Shown here: positions 8,217 to 16,690 of the stretch, in pieces | Layout of the letters: the number at the start of each line of letters is the position of its first letter | Position numbering within the stretch: the first letter of the stretch is position 1 | From: SIG307 sp045596385 | GTDB taxonomy: Bacteria; Bacillota; Clostridia; Lachnospirales; Lachnospiraceae | Assembly (NCBI GenBank): GCA_045596385.1 | Contig: JAZOCC010000030.1 | Coordinates: 1-63,603, forward strand | DNA length: 63,603 bases | Reading direction: 5' to 3' | Made by a program: the position numbers and the translations under genes | The notes under the pieces: model-generated | The model's database searches: none | What the model saw: only the letters and a program-made list of their open reading frames with translations | What the model was told of the DNA's origin: nothing

Positions 8217-9083
8217 ATGTCAGTAATAGATTCAAAAATTAAAGAAGCTTCAAAAGTAACAAATGAAGAATGGAAAGAATGGACAAAGACTGTATGGAGT
8301 ATTGCAAATACAAGTGACTCTATTCATCCTGCAGTTTTTCCAGTTGAAATTCCATATAGATTAATCAGAATGTATTCCTTTGTAGGAGAAACGATATTGG
8401 ATCCTTTTTCTGGAATGGCAACAACAGGAAAGGCTTCAATTCAAACAAGTCGGAGATATTTGGGGTATGAGACAAATACTGAATTTAGAAATGAATCGAT
8501 TCGACGATTAGATGAATATGTGAGAATGTCACACATTGAAGGAGCAGAGTATCAAATTATAAATAGCAGTTCTATTTCGCTGACGGGTGTAGACGATAAT
8601 AGTATTGGTGCTGTTGTGACATCACCGCCGTATTGGAATAAGGCGGATTATGGGCAATACGAAGGGAATAGCGGTAATTTTGAATATTATGATGATTTTT
8701 TAGATGAAATGGAAAAAATTTTTAGAGAATGTTATAGAGTATTAATGCCTGGAAGAAAAATGTGTGTTGTTACAGCAAATGTAAATCAAAATACAAAAGA
8801 GTATGGTTTAGTTACTATTCCTATTGCATCAGATATGACAAAGAGATTACAAAACGTTGGATTTTCATTAGTAAATCAGGTAATATGGAATAAAGATGGA
8901 ACAGGAGGCAGATGGGGTTCTTCTTCGTCGCAGAGGCCTATTTTTGGAAGCTATCCTTATCCTCCAAATTTTTTGTTCAAGAATGTAAATGAGTATATAA
9001 TAATTGTACAAAAACCAGATCCAAAAAAGAAAAATACACAGGCACCTAGTTACATAGACCTATTTAGAAATAATCCAGTATAA
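8217..9083 (+). CDS. Second DNA methyltransferase (N4-cytosine/N6-adenine family)
   Basis: 288 residues from the ATG at 8217, which has GAGGGAG seven bases upstream; earlier in-frame ATGs lie inside the preceding gene and lack a good site. The SAM-binding motif DPFSG (residues 62-66) comes first and the catalytic TSPPYW (about 135-140) follows, so the order is I then IV. SPPYW-type motifs occur in N4-cytosine and N6-adenine enzymes of the N4_N6_Mtase family. With the adenine enzyme upstream, it fits the two-methyltransferase arrangement known for type IIS systems such as BfiI, where each enzyme modifies a different strand. Which base it modifies cannot be read from sequence. Confidence 0.85.
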   Translation: MSVIDSKIKEASKVTNEEWKEWTKTVWSIANTSDSIHPAVFPVEIPYRLIRMYSFVGETILDPFSGMATTGKASIQTSRRYLGYETNTEFRNESIRRLDEYVRMSHIEGAEYQIINSSSISLTGVDDNSIGAVVTSPPYWNKADYGQYEGNSGNFEYYDDFLDEMEKIFRECYRVLMPGRKMCVVTANVNQNTKEYGLVTIPIASDMTKRLQNVGFSLVNQVIWNKDGTGGRWGSSSSQRPIFGSYPYPPNFLFKNVNEYIIIVQKPDPKKKNTQAPSYIDLFRNNPV

Positions 9084-9123
9084 ACATAGAAGAAGAGAGA
9101 GGAAACTCTCTCTTCTTCTATGT
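9084..9123. terminator. Bidirectional hairpin between convergent genes
   Basis: A perfect 17-bp inverted repeat (arms starting ACATAGAAGAAG) around GGAAAC, beginning at the base after the methyltransferase stop and including the stop codon of the opposing endonuclease gene. It probably ends both transcripts, although the T tracts are short. Confidence 0.7.
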
Positions 9124-10308
9124 TAGAGGACATGTATCCCATAAGGTAAACATGGTGGCTTCATCTAATACTTCATAAGCTAAAGAACGTCCCTTAGGAA
9201 GTGTTTTTAAGTGGGAATTAATAGAATCGTATCCATTATTACCATCCATAAGTAACATATAAGTGAATAGATTTGAGTTAACACGTTTTACGACAAGTAT
9301 TGGTCTTTTGTTTAAATCGGTAGGGTAATGTGTGTTTAAAATTTCTGCACCAGAAAGTTCGATTTTTACGTTTTTATTGGCTTGGCTAAAAACGATTTGT
9401 CTGTGCTCAAGCTGACCTACTGTCCCGGAAGGGAACATTTCTTGGAATAAAACAGAGTCGCCTACATTAAGCATAAAATAGTTTTTTAAAAGATCTATTG
9501 TAAAATGCACTTGCTTTGCTCGATTTCCGGCGGCGGGAATAAAGCGGATTAAGTAATCTTTTTCTTCGATAATTTCAGCGGCAGATAAATGTTGTTTGGA
9601 TGAACCTGATTGATCGCTTTTTCTTTGGGCTGTTATGTTTGACTGAACAGTACTATATTCTGCAGGTAAAGAAGGAGCAGAAAAAACTTCTTTTCCAAAC
9701 AAATGATTCTTGGAATGATGTTTGCTGCGTTCAGATAAAGCTTTTTGCACAAACTCTTTACGTAACTGAAGTTCTTTTACGATATAGCCATTGTCTAAAA
9801 GAGAAGATAATAAATTGTCATCGACCAATTTGCAGCAGGATGAATTTGAGACATAGTCGTTAAAAATGGTTTCAAGATTAACTGAGATTTGCGTTGAGTC
9901 TTTGCCTGACACTTGCTTGGCTACGCACATTTCATAATTACTGAATAATCCGCCAGCAGTGAGGTTATTAGAACCAATTGCATACCATGTTTTGTCTTCC
10001 CCGGTAAGCCAGTAGCATTTTACATGAAATGTTTGAGAAAAACTTTCAGAATGAAAAACATATAATTCATCTACGATAGAATTCAGTTGGCAAAGTGCAT
10101 CATAAGTGGTATTCTGTTGATCGATTCCAATGATACAACGTAATTTTCCGTCCCGTTCTTTAAAGTTTTTTAAGGAAGGTAAAAGGCGGTAGACGCCACT
10201 TAGCTTTGCGTACGCAACCATTATGGTCAATGATTTATAAGAAGGATTTTTAATGCCTTCTATCAAATCTATGCCAAGTTGGTAATCATACGGCTGGTTA
10301 ATAATCAT
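9118..10308 (-). CDS. PLD-fold restriction endonuclease (BfiI/NgoFVII type)
   Basis: 396 residues. The N-terminal half is a phospholipase-D nuclease domain: FHVKCYW gives H95 and K97, followed by SNNLTAGG (N115) and E126 in SNYEM. These H, K, N, E spacings match those I recall for the BfiI active site. PLD nucleases work without metal ions through a covalent histidine intermediate. The C-terminal part (about 240-396) should be the DNA-binding domain (B3-like in BfiI and NgoFVII). A ribosome site GGGGG lies just upstream on the minus strand. Convergent with the two methyltransferases, so expression of cutting and protecting enzymes is separated. Type IIS cleavage is inference. Confidence 0.82.
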   Translation of the reverse strand: MIINQPYDYQLGIDLIEGIKNPSYKSLTIMVAYAKLSGVYRLLPSLKNFKERDGKLRCIIGIDQQNTTYDALCQLNSIVDELYVFHSESFSQTFHVKCYWLTGEDKTWYAIGSNNLTAGGLFSNYEMCVAKQVSGKDSTQISVNLETIFNDYVSNSSCCKLVDDNLLSSLLDNGYIVKELQLRKEFVQKALSERSKHHSKNHLFGKEVFSAPSLPAEYSTVQSNITAQRKSDQSGSSKQHLSAAEIIEEKDYLIRFIPAAGNRAKQVHFTIDLLKNYFMLNVGDSVLFQEMFPSGTVGQLEHRQIVFSQANKNVKIELSGAEILNTHYPTDLNKRPILVVKRVNSNLFTYMLLMDGNNGYDSINSHLKTLPKGRSLAYEVLDEATMFTLWDTCPLT

Positions 10309-10554
10309 GAATAATGCCCCCTTTATTATAAAGTTCTACAGTATAGTTTAACATATATATAAGAAAAAATAAAGAGTATTAGAATATATTATTAGTTGGT
10401 CAATGATAAGATGAGTTACTTCGGTGCAATTACGATGGATGGCTATACTATTGTGTGGATAGGATATACGTGTTGATGAGTTGTATGTATTGAGAGTATA
10501 GGGACTAGATGGATTTCTATTTATGGATTAATGATATAAGAGTGGTGCCGGGGG
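10309..10554. other. Intergenic region between divergent endonuclease and ATPase genes
   Basis: AT-rich DNA without a credible gene. A minus-strand TATAAT (10325-10330) sits 15 bases before the endonuclease start and may be its -10 box, with only a weak -35 (around 10346-10352). Nothing else recognisable is seen. Confidence 0.4.
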
Positions 10555-10584
10555 TTGCAAAAAAATAGACTTATGGTGTATAAT
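10555..10584 (+). promoter_or_regulatory. Promoter of the RloC-like gene
   Basis: TTGCAA (10555-10560), an 18-base spacer and TATAAT (10579-10584). The leader is about 90 bases and ends with GAGGAGGGCG before the ATG at 10683. Confidence 0.65.
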
Positions 10585-10682
10585 AGATAATAATGTAAAT
10601 AGATGGTGGTGGAGGAAAATATTTTAGTATGTTTCCGTGAATTTGTCGATAAAATCGGTATGTACGAATTGAGGAGGGCGAA

Positions 10683-13055
10683 ATGGTAAAAAAGGTAAAG
10701 TTCAAGGGAGGATTTTTTAGTGATGAAACAGAGTTGGAGTTATTTGCGAATAATGATAGGCTGTCATTGATTTATGGTAAAAATGGCTCTGGCAAAAGTA
10801 CAATCTCAAAGGTAGTAAGTAAGGCAAAAGGTAATCCGGTTGAAGAAATTATTGATGCCACATTGTACGATCAAGAAGATAAGGTTTATACAGATGTTCA
10901 GAGCATACATGTTTTTAATGAGGAGTATATTAATTCTCGAGTAAAACTTCGAGAGGATGGTCTGAACACAATTGTCCTTTTGGGTGAAATAGGTGATTTA
11001 GAAGAAAAGATATTAGATTTGGAACTTAGAATCGAAGCAGAGTCTAAGAGAAATGCCGAGTTTAAAACAGACTTTGATCTGTATAACGACAAAGAGAACA
11101 AAAAATCGCCAAGCTATTGTAGATTACAAATTAATCTTGGTTTGTCTGGTGATACACACTGGGCAGAAAGAGAAAAGATAATAAATGATGGGAAACGCAA
11201 TGCAAGTGTGACTGATAAGGTAGTTGATTCTATTATTGGAATGTCCCCTTCTGAAACATTAAAGGACCTAAGAAAGAGATATGATGAGACTCTTGAACTT
11301 CTAAAACAGGTAAGAAAGAATGAGGCTGTCCAAATAAGGGATACTGTAAAACTAAATATAGCATATGACGAAATAACACTACAGAAACTACTTTCGCAGA
11401 AGATAGAAAGACCAATATTATCAGAACGTGAACAGTATTTATTTCATCTCATTGATGCTGGAAAATTAGAGCAGATAAATGAAATGAAACTTGTTTTCTC
11501 AAAGAAAACTACTTTGAAATGTCCATTTTGTCTTCAAGGTATTACTGATGAAGGAAAACAAGACTTAATCAGTAGTATCGAAAATGTCTTGTCAAAAGAA
11601 ATTGATATACACGAGGAAAATCTAAGAAAATGTATATTGCAAAATGTGACAGTAGATATGTCTGGTATGGAGGTTTTGAATTCGGAGTATTACACAAAGT
11701 GTGAGAAAGCTATAGAAGCTATCAATGCGGAAATTTTTAAGATACACGAAGTAATACTTAAAAAGATTAATCATCCATATACACCTATTACAGATTTTGA
11801 GTGTGAACTGAATGAAAAACTAAAAGAGTATGAAATAGTTAGGGGGAAACTGCAACAGGAAATCGAGATATACAATGACGCAGTTAATAGAATTGGAACT
11901 TTGAAAAAAAGCTTGACAGTTGATAATGCGGCAATTGCTCATTATGAAGTTTTACGAGACATTGAGTTGTGGAAACAGGCTTTGGAAAACCAGAAGAAAG
12001 CGAATGAGGCTTTATGCAAATCGGATGAGGTACTTAAAAATCTAAATGATGAAATCAATGTCTTAAAAGCAAGAAAGAAAAACATAAAGATAGCTGTTAA
12101 TGTGATAAATAAAAGCCTAAGATATGTGTTTTTTTCAAAAGATAGGTTAGTGATTAAAGTTGAGAACAATCAGTATGTATTGTATGCGCATGGAAAATCA
12201 GTTAAACCTAACAATGTCTCGGTTGGTGAGAGAAATATTATTGCTTTATGTTACTTTTTTACAGAATTGATTGTGAATCAAGAGGTAAAAGATGGATATT
12301 CAAAAAAACTGATTTTGGTTATTGATGATCCAGTATCAAGCTTCGATTTTGAAAATAAAGTGGGAATAATGTCTTTGCTAAAGTCTAAAGTGGCAGATGT
12401 TATAAAAAATAACGCTGAAAGTCAAGTATTAATGATGACACATGATATTCAATGCTTATATGATTTTCAAAAAATTGGAGACGAGATTTGTGATGAATAT
12501 AAGAGGGAGAGTGCTGGACAAAAGAAAGTGTCATATTCTTGTCGTGAATTGAAGAATAAAGAAATTATAGCGTTTAGTATAAAAAAGCGAAATGAATATT
12601 CTGAAATTTTGAAGAATGTGTATGATTATGCTTGTGGGGAATCTGACGATATCAATCTTACAGTGGGAAATTCGATGCGTCGTGCATTGGAGGCTTTCTC
12701 AACATTTGTTTATAAAAAAGGAGTTGCAGAAATATCATATGATGATTCAATCCTGCAGCAAATGGGTGACAAAGACTATATTGAATATTTTAAGAATCTA
12801 ATGTATAGACTTGTACTCAATGGAGAAAGTCATATGGAGGAAAGAACAAATAGCCTGGAGGACATGGATTACTTTGATTTTTTGAGCGAACAAGAGCGAC
12901 AAAGAACAGCTCGAGAAGTTCTTTGCTTTATTTATTTGCTAAATGAGAAACATGTTTTGGCACACTTAGAGGGTAAAAGCAATGTCGCGATCAATCTGAA
13001 GAAATGGTGCTCAGAAATAAAATGTTTTTGTACAAGTGAAGAAGCAACAACATAA
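10683..13055 (+). CDS. AAA_13 ABC-type ATPase with zinc hook, RloC/PrrC-like putative anticodon nuclease
   Basis: 790 residues. Walker A GKNGSGKS (32-39) is followed by a long coiled-coil arm with a CPFC zinc hook (C280, C283), then the ABC signature SVGERN (about 513-518), Walker B LILVIDDP (543-550) and an H-loop (MMTHD). This Rad50-like plan with an extra C-terminal domain is that of RloC, a tRNA anticodon nuclease set off by DNA damage, and of PrrC, which guards a type I restriction system. The C-terminal MRRALEAF gives R666 and E670, a spacing as in the PrrC triad; the next histidine is H717, farther away than in PrrC as I recall it. Nuclease activity is therefore inferred. It lies divergently from the restriction endonuclease and shares the AT-rich composition. 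Confidence 0.65.
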   Translation: MVKKVKFKGGFFSDETELELFANNDRLSLIYGKNGSGKSTISKVVSKAKGNPVEEIIDATLYDQEDKVYTDVQSIHVFNEEYINSRVKLREDGLNTIVLLGEIGDLEEKILDLELRIEAESKRNAEFKTDFDLYNDKENKKSPSYCRLQINLGLSGDTHWAEREKIINDGKRNASVTDKVVDSIIGMSPSETLKDLRKRYDETLELLKQVRKNEAVQIRDTVKLNIAYDEITLQKLLSQKIERPILSEREQYLFHLIDAGKLEQINEMKLVFSKKTTLKCPFCLQGITDEGKQDLISSIENVLSKEIDIHEENLRKCILQNVTVDMSGMEVLNSEYYTKCEKAIEAINAEIFKIHEVILKKINHPYTPITDFECELNEKLKEYEIVRGKLQQEIEIYNDAVNRIGTLKKSLTVDNAAIAHYEVLRDIELWKQALENQKKANEALCKSDEVLKNLNDEINVLKARKKNIKIAVNVINKSLRYVFFSKDRLVIKVENNQYVLYAHGKSVKPNNVSVGERNIIALCYFFTELIVNQEVKDGYSKKLILVIDDPVSSFDFENKVGIMSLLKSKVADVIKNNAESQVLMMTHDIQCLYDFQKIGDEICDEYKRESAGQKKVSYSCRELKNKEIIAFSIKKRNEYSEILKNVYDYACGESDDINLTVGNSMRRALEAFSTFVYKKGVAEISYDDSILQQMGDKDYIEYFKNLMYRLVLNGESHMEERTNSLEDMDYFDFLSEQERQRTAREVLCFIYLLNEKHVLAHLEGKSNVAINLKKWCSEIKCFCTSEEATT

Positions 13056-13190
13056 AAATAAATGTATTTAAAATGTAAATATTCAAATATGTATGAAATG
13101 AGAAGGTGTTATGCAAAGATTGTACATAAGAATCAGTACACTGCGGACTACCATCAACCCATCAACAACAAGTAAATCTTTCCTTCTCCT

Positions 13191-13212
13191 CCCAAAACGT
13201 AACAGTTTTGGG
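13191..13212. other. Hairpin downstream of the RloC-like gene
   Basis: CCCAAAAC pairs with GTTTTGGG around GTAACA. It lies 135 bases after the ATPase stop with no T run, so its role as a terminator is uncertain. The rest of 13056-13318 holds only an upstream region for the toxin-antitoxin pair, with TACAAT at 13266-13271 as a possible -10. Confidence 0.4.
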
Positions 13213-13318
13213 AACAGTTCTTAGGAAAATTTCTTAATAATATGGTATAACTCTATTTTCTATGATACAATAAGAGAAAGAGAGTTGTTTGCCGATTGAT
13301 TTGGTAGGAGGTGGCATT

Positions 13319-13573
13319 ATGTGTGTTGTATCGTTAAATGTTCCGGAAGAGGTTCTTTTGGATTTGCGTGAATCGAGAAACGATTTTACGAGTTACATCA
13401 AGTCTATGGTCGCGGTGGATTTGTACAAGAATAAAAAGGTATCTTTGGGCTACTGTGCTGAGATTGCCGAGATGTCAAAGGAAGAGTTTGTGAAGTGTCT
13501 TGGTCAAAACGGTGTGTCTATCTTCGGATTTGATTCCGACGAAGAGTTTATGGAGGAACTTGCGAATGCGTAA
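13319..13573 (+). CDS. UPF0175-family antitoxin
   Basis: 84 residues from the ATG at 13319, which follows TAGGAGGTGG; a start 10 codons earlier has no such site. The sequence LNVPEEVLLDLRESRNDF, SLGYCAEIAEMSKEEFVKCLG and FGFDSDEEFMEELANA fits UPF0175 proteins, the usual antitoxin or regulator partner of DUF3368 PIN-like proteins. Its last eight bases overlap the start of the next gene, so the two are translationally coupled. Confidence 0.8.
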   Translation: MCVVSLNVPEEVLLDLRESRNDFTSYIKSMVAVDLYKNKKVSLGYCAEIAEMSKEEFVKCLGQNGVSIFGFDSDEEFMEELANA

Positions 13574-14060
13574 AGTGATAGTGAACTCCACTCCGTTGAT
13601 TGCGTTGTGTCATGTGAATCAGTTGACTGTATTAAAACAGTTATACGGCGAGATTACGATTCCAAAGGCAGTGTATGACGAGATATCCGTGAAGGAGGAT
13701 TCGGTTTGCAAGAAGGCTGTGGATGAATCTTTGGATTGGATTCATGTACAGCAGATTCAGAACGGCATGGCTAAGGCCATGTTCAAATCGCAACTTCACG
13801 ACGGTGAAGTGGAGGTAATGATTCTGGCGATGGAGCAGAAAGCTGACGTTGTGGTGATTGATGACCAGAACGCGAAGAAGTATGCGAAGTATTTAGAACT
13901 TCCGGTGACTGGAACTTTAGGCGTTTTGATGAAAGCAAAGCAGAAGGGATATCTTTCGGAATTGAAACCGGTGCTGGATGTAATGGTCCAAAATGGCATT
14001 TATATTAAGCCGAGTTTGGTGGAGTTGTGTTTGAAACAAGTGGGAGAGACGGACAATTAA
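13566..14060 (+). CDS. DUF3368 PIN-like toxin
   Basis: 164 residues from the ATG at 13566, inside the end of the antitoxin gene. The N-terminus VIVNSTPLIALCHVNQLTVL (with the NSTPL in place of the usual D-x-S-x-L), the acidic DGEVEVMILA segment and VVIDDQNAKKYA follow the PIN fold, in which a cluster of acidic residues binds metal for RNA cleavage. The first acidic residue of classical PIN domains is Asn here, common in DUF3368. Forms a toxin-antitoxin pair with the preceding gene; target RNA unknown. Confidence 0.78.
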   Translation: MRKVIVNSTPLIALCHVNQLTVLKQLYGEITIPKAVYDEISVKEDSVCKKAVDESLDWIHVQQIQNGMAKAMFKSQLHDGEVEVMILAMEQKADVVVIDDQNAKKYAKYLELPVTGTLGVLMKAKQKGYLSELKPVLDVMVQNGIYIKPSLVELCLKQVGETDN

Positions 14061-14077
14061 AGGATGTGAGTAATTTC

Positions 14078-14106
14078 AAAAGGTGCGACAGTGTCGTACC
14101 TTTTTT
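14078..14106 (+). terminator. Terminator of the toxin-antitoxin operon
   Basis: AAAAGGT and ACCTTTT flank GCGAC-AGT-GTCGT and end in six T. Confidence 0.85.
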
Positions 14107-14317
14107 GTGTGTATTTAGCATTAAGTATTTTACTAAGAACTTTGAAAGATGTCATAAATGTGGGCGCAAGATTATCATGAGAAGATAGTGTCAATGACAG
14201 AAGGGGCGAGTTGCGGTAGATAAAGGGTTATTGAAACTAAATAATGATATTGTCATCATTTGAAATTTGTCGAAAAGATATTACGTAATATATGTATGGC
14301 AGAGAAGAGGTTTTGGA

Positions 14318-14428
14318 ACTGAAAAATGCAACTGGTTACAAAAATCGGTTCTATTCTTGTGAAAGAAGTTGATAAAGATGAAAAATTGTGGTATTATAAG
14401 ACTGAAAAATGCAATCAGTTGCAAAAAT
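14318..14428. repeat. Imperfect direct repeat with palindromic cores upstream of the DUF4143 ATPase
   Basis: The 28-base segments 14318-14345 and 14401-14428 share 24 positions, both starting ACTGAAAAATGCAA and ending ACAAAAAT or GCAAAAAT, 83 bases apart. Each contains a palindrome-like core (TGCAACTGGTTACA and TGCAATCAGTTGCA, the second perfect in its TGCAA/TTGCA arms). They lie in the leader of the next gene and look like paired operator or RNA elements. The rest of 14107-14317 shows nothing I recognise. Confidence 0.55.
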
Positions 14429-14454
14429 ATTCCCTAAAAAAGGAGCCTGTAACT

Positions 14455-15750
14455 ATGGAAATAAAACGTGAGTATTATTTGGAAAAATTGATAAAAAGGC
14501 AAAATAATGGATTAATAAAGGTCATAACAGGTATTAGAAGATGCGGGAAGTCCTATTTACTAAACACACTTTTTTATAATTATTTGTTAGATAGTGGTGT
14601 AGATAAAGAACATATCATCCGTTTTGCATTTGATTCTGCAGAGGATCTTCTCCTTGTTGGAGAGAGCTTGATTCGTATGGAGAAAGAAAAGAGAGGCGTA
14701 AATCCGGAGCTGTTCATGGAGTATATTCGTTCTCAAACATCCGGCGATGGTAAATACTATTTGCTTCTGGATGAGGTACAGCTGCTTGATTGCTTTGAAT
14801 CCGTTCTAAATGGATACTTGCGAAAGAATAATATGGATGTATATGTTACCGGAAGTAATGCAAAATTTTTGTCAAAGGATATTATTACGGAGTTTGCGGG
14901 ACGAGGCGATGAAATTCATATGTATCCATTAAGTTTTGCAGAATTTATGTCTGTATATAAGGGCGATAAGTATGAAGGGTTGTCCGAATATATGCTTTAC
15001 GGTGGGATTCCGCTTGTAGTTCTGCGAGACGGAGCAAACGAAAAAGCTGCTGTGTTGCAAACTCTGTTTGATGAAATCTATATTACAGACATATTTAAGA
15101 GAAATAGAGTCAAGAACCAGGGAGAACTGGAAGATTTGCTTAATATTCTTTCGTCTGCAATCGGTTCTCTTACCAACCCGGAAAAATTGAAAAATACATT
15201 TAAGACAGTGAAGAAATCAAGTATTACAGCAAAGACTATCAAGAAGTATTTAGATTATTTTGAGGATTCTTTTTTGATAGAGTCTGCACAGAGATATGAC
15301 ATTAAAGGTAAGGCTTATATCGAAACTCCAAAGAAATATTATTTTTCAGATTTGGGACTTCGCAATGCACGAATTAATTTCCGACAGTTTGAACAGACAC
15401 ATTCTATGGAAAACGTGATTTATAATGAACTTCGTATGCGCGGATATAGTGTAGACGTAGGTGTTGTACCAATTGCAGAAAAAGATAAAGATGGAAAAGT
15501 CGTTCGTAAAGCGCTTGAAGTGGATTTTGTGTGTAATCTTGGTTCGGCAAGATATTATATCCAGTCTGCATATTCTCTTCCGGATGAAGCGAAAAGAAAT
15601 CAAGAGATAAGGCCATTTAGGAAAATAGATGATTCTTTCAAAAAAATAGTGGTAACGAAAGACATCGTTCCAAAACACTATGATGAAAATGGAATTTTGA
15701 CAGTGAACATTTACGAGTTCTTACTTAATCCGGGAAGTATTGAAGGGTAA
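14455..15750 (+). CDS. AAA ATPase with C-terminal DUF4143 domain
   Basis: 431 residues from the ATG at 14455 (AGGAG ten bases upstream); a longer frame from 14326 would swallow the direct repeat. Walker A is GIRRCGKSYLL and Walker B YLLLDEVQLL, followed by TGSNAKFLS, typical of AAA_14 ATPases. The C-terminal part (GLRNARINFRQ, ENVIYNELRMRGYSVDVG, LEVDFVCN, YYIQSAYSL) is DUF4143, which resembles a nuclease fold. These proteins are abundant in gut anaerobes and their role is not established; links with mobile DNA and defence are suggested for relatives. Sits at the right end of the accessory block. Confidence 0.88.
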   Translation: MEIKREYYLEKLIKRQNNGLIKVITGIRRCGKSYLLNTLFYNYLLDSGVDKEHIIRFAFDSAEDLLLVGESLIRMEKEKRGVNPELFMEYIRSQTSGDGKYYLLLDEVQLLDCFESVLNGYLRKNNMDVYVTGSNAKFLSKDIITEFAGRGDEIHMYPLSFAEFMSVYKGDKYEGLSEYMLYGGIPLVVLRDGANEKAAVLQTLFDEIYITDIFKRNRVKNQGELEDLLNILSSAIGSLTNPEKLKNTFKTVKKSSITAKTIKKYLDYFEDSFLIESAQRYDIKGKAYIETPKKYYFSDLGLRNARINFRQFEQTHSMENVIYNELRMRGYSVDVGVVPIAEKDKDGKVVRKALEVDFVCNLGSARYYIQSAYSLPDEAKRNQEIRPFRKIDDSFKKIVVTKDIVPKHYDENGILTVNIYEFLLNPGSIEG

Positions 15751-15835
15751 GCATGGAAAGTTTGTGCCCTCCCAGGACATGTTTTTTGTGCGCCCTCCGG
15801 CTTATAATAGGCTTGTAATTTACAGAACAAATCTC

Positions 15836-15866
15836 AACCGGAACCATTGCCGTTCCGGTTGTTTTT
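15836..15866 (+). terminator. Terminator after the DUF4143 ATPase gene
   Basis: AACCGGAAC (15836-15844) pairs with GTTCCGGTT (15852-15860), then GTTTTT. It lies 86 bases after the stop. Confidence 0.8.
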
Positions 15867-15946
15867 GCGTAATTCTCATAAATCATAATCAAGAGGTTTA
15901 GATTCATTCAAGATTCATTCGTTCAAGGAATTTACTTGGAAAGTTA

Positions 15947-15975
15947 TTGCTAATTTGTAAATGATATGGTATGAT
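15947..15975 (+). promoter_or_regulatory. Promoter upstream of the GrpB gene
   Basis: TTGCTA (15947-15952), a 17-base spacer and TATGAT (15970-15975). It drives a leader of about 120 bases that ends in a strong hairpin. Confidence 0.6.
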
Positions 15976-16052
15976 ATAAACAACAAGAACATATATTCGA
16001 TTTAATTCGCCGATAGTTTGAGAAGAATCTGAACAACAGTGCTGAAATAGTT

Positions 16053-16078
16053 TTATTCCCCCGAAATCGGGGGAATAA
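16053..16078 (+). promoter_or_regulatory. Perfect leader hairpin before the GrpB ribosome site
   Basis: TTATTCCCCCGA and TCGGGGGAATAA are complementary with almost no loop. The hairpin ends 13 bases before GGAGG and has no T run, so it may protect the 5' end or influence translation rather than terminate. Confidence 0.5.
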
Positions 16079-16100
16079 GAAAGATTATGCGGAGGTGTGT

Positions 16101-16664
16101 ATGATGGGAAAGAAATTATCGGAAATGACCTTGGAAGAACTGTGGCAGTTGTTTCCTATCTTCTTAACAGAACATCAAGATTGCTGGAAAGAATGGTATC
16201 TTGAAGAAGAAAGCTTATTGAAAAGAGTTCTTACGAAAATTGAAAGAATAAGTCACATAGGAAGTACGGCGATTTCTTCTATTTGGGCAAAACCGATTAT
16301 TGATATTCTTGTGGAAGTTCCAAAGGAAAGTGACTTATTGGAATATAAAGATTTGATTATTGGCAGTGGTTATATTTGTATGTCGCAGAAAGAAGATGGG
16401 CTTTCTTTTAACAAAGGGTATACAGAAGACGGATTTGCCGAGAGGGTGTTCCATTTGCATCTGAGACATACAGGCAATCACAATGAGTTGTATTTTAGGG
16501 ACTACCTTATTGAGTATCCGGAGGCTGCAAAGGAATACGAAGAATTGAAGTTGAAGTTATGGAAGAAATACGAGCATGACAGAGAGGGTTATACGAATGC
16601 TAAAACTGAACTTGTAAAGCAATATACAGAAAAGGCAAGAATTCTGTATGGAAATAGGTATTGA
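16101..16664 (+). CDS. GrpB/UPF0157 family protein (nucleotidyltransferase fold)
   Basis: 187 residues. The block ISHIGSTAISSIWAKPIIDILVEV matches the GrpB motif (HxGSTAVxGxxAKPxIDI), a nucleotidyltransferase-like core with GS and DxD-like residues. In-frame ATGs at 16101 and 16104 both follow GGAGG (16091-16095); a GTG at 16095 overlaps that site and is unlikely. The biochemical role of the family is not settled. First of a run of small same-strand genes with short gaps. Confidence 0.85.
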   Translation: MMGKKLSEMTLEELWQLFPIFLTEHQDCWKEWYLEEESLLKRVLTKIERISHIGSTAISSIWAKPIIDILVEVPKESDLLEYKDLIIGSGYICMSQKEDGLSFNKGYTEDGFAERVFHLHLRHTGNHNELYFRDYLIEYPEAAKEYEELKLKLWKKYEHDREGYTNAKTELVKQYTEKARILYGNRY

Positions 16665-16690
16665 TAGATTCTAATAAGCTGAGGTGAACC

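Noticed and set aside
13213..13220. A LexA-like half-site pair (GAAC and GTTC) near the RloC-like gene
   Set aside because: The two half-sites overlap without the four-base spacer required by the Gram-positive LexA box.
6055..15866. Calling the accessory block a formal mobile element
   Set aside because: Base composition and content suggest transfer, but I see no integrase, transposase or matching end repeats.
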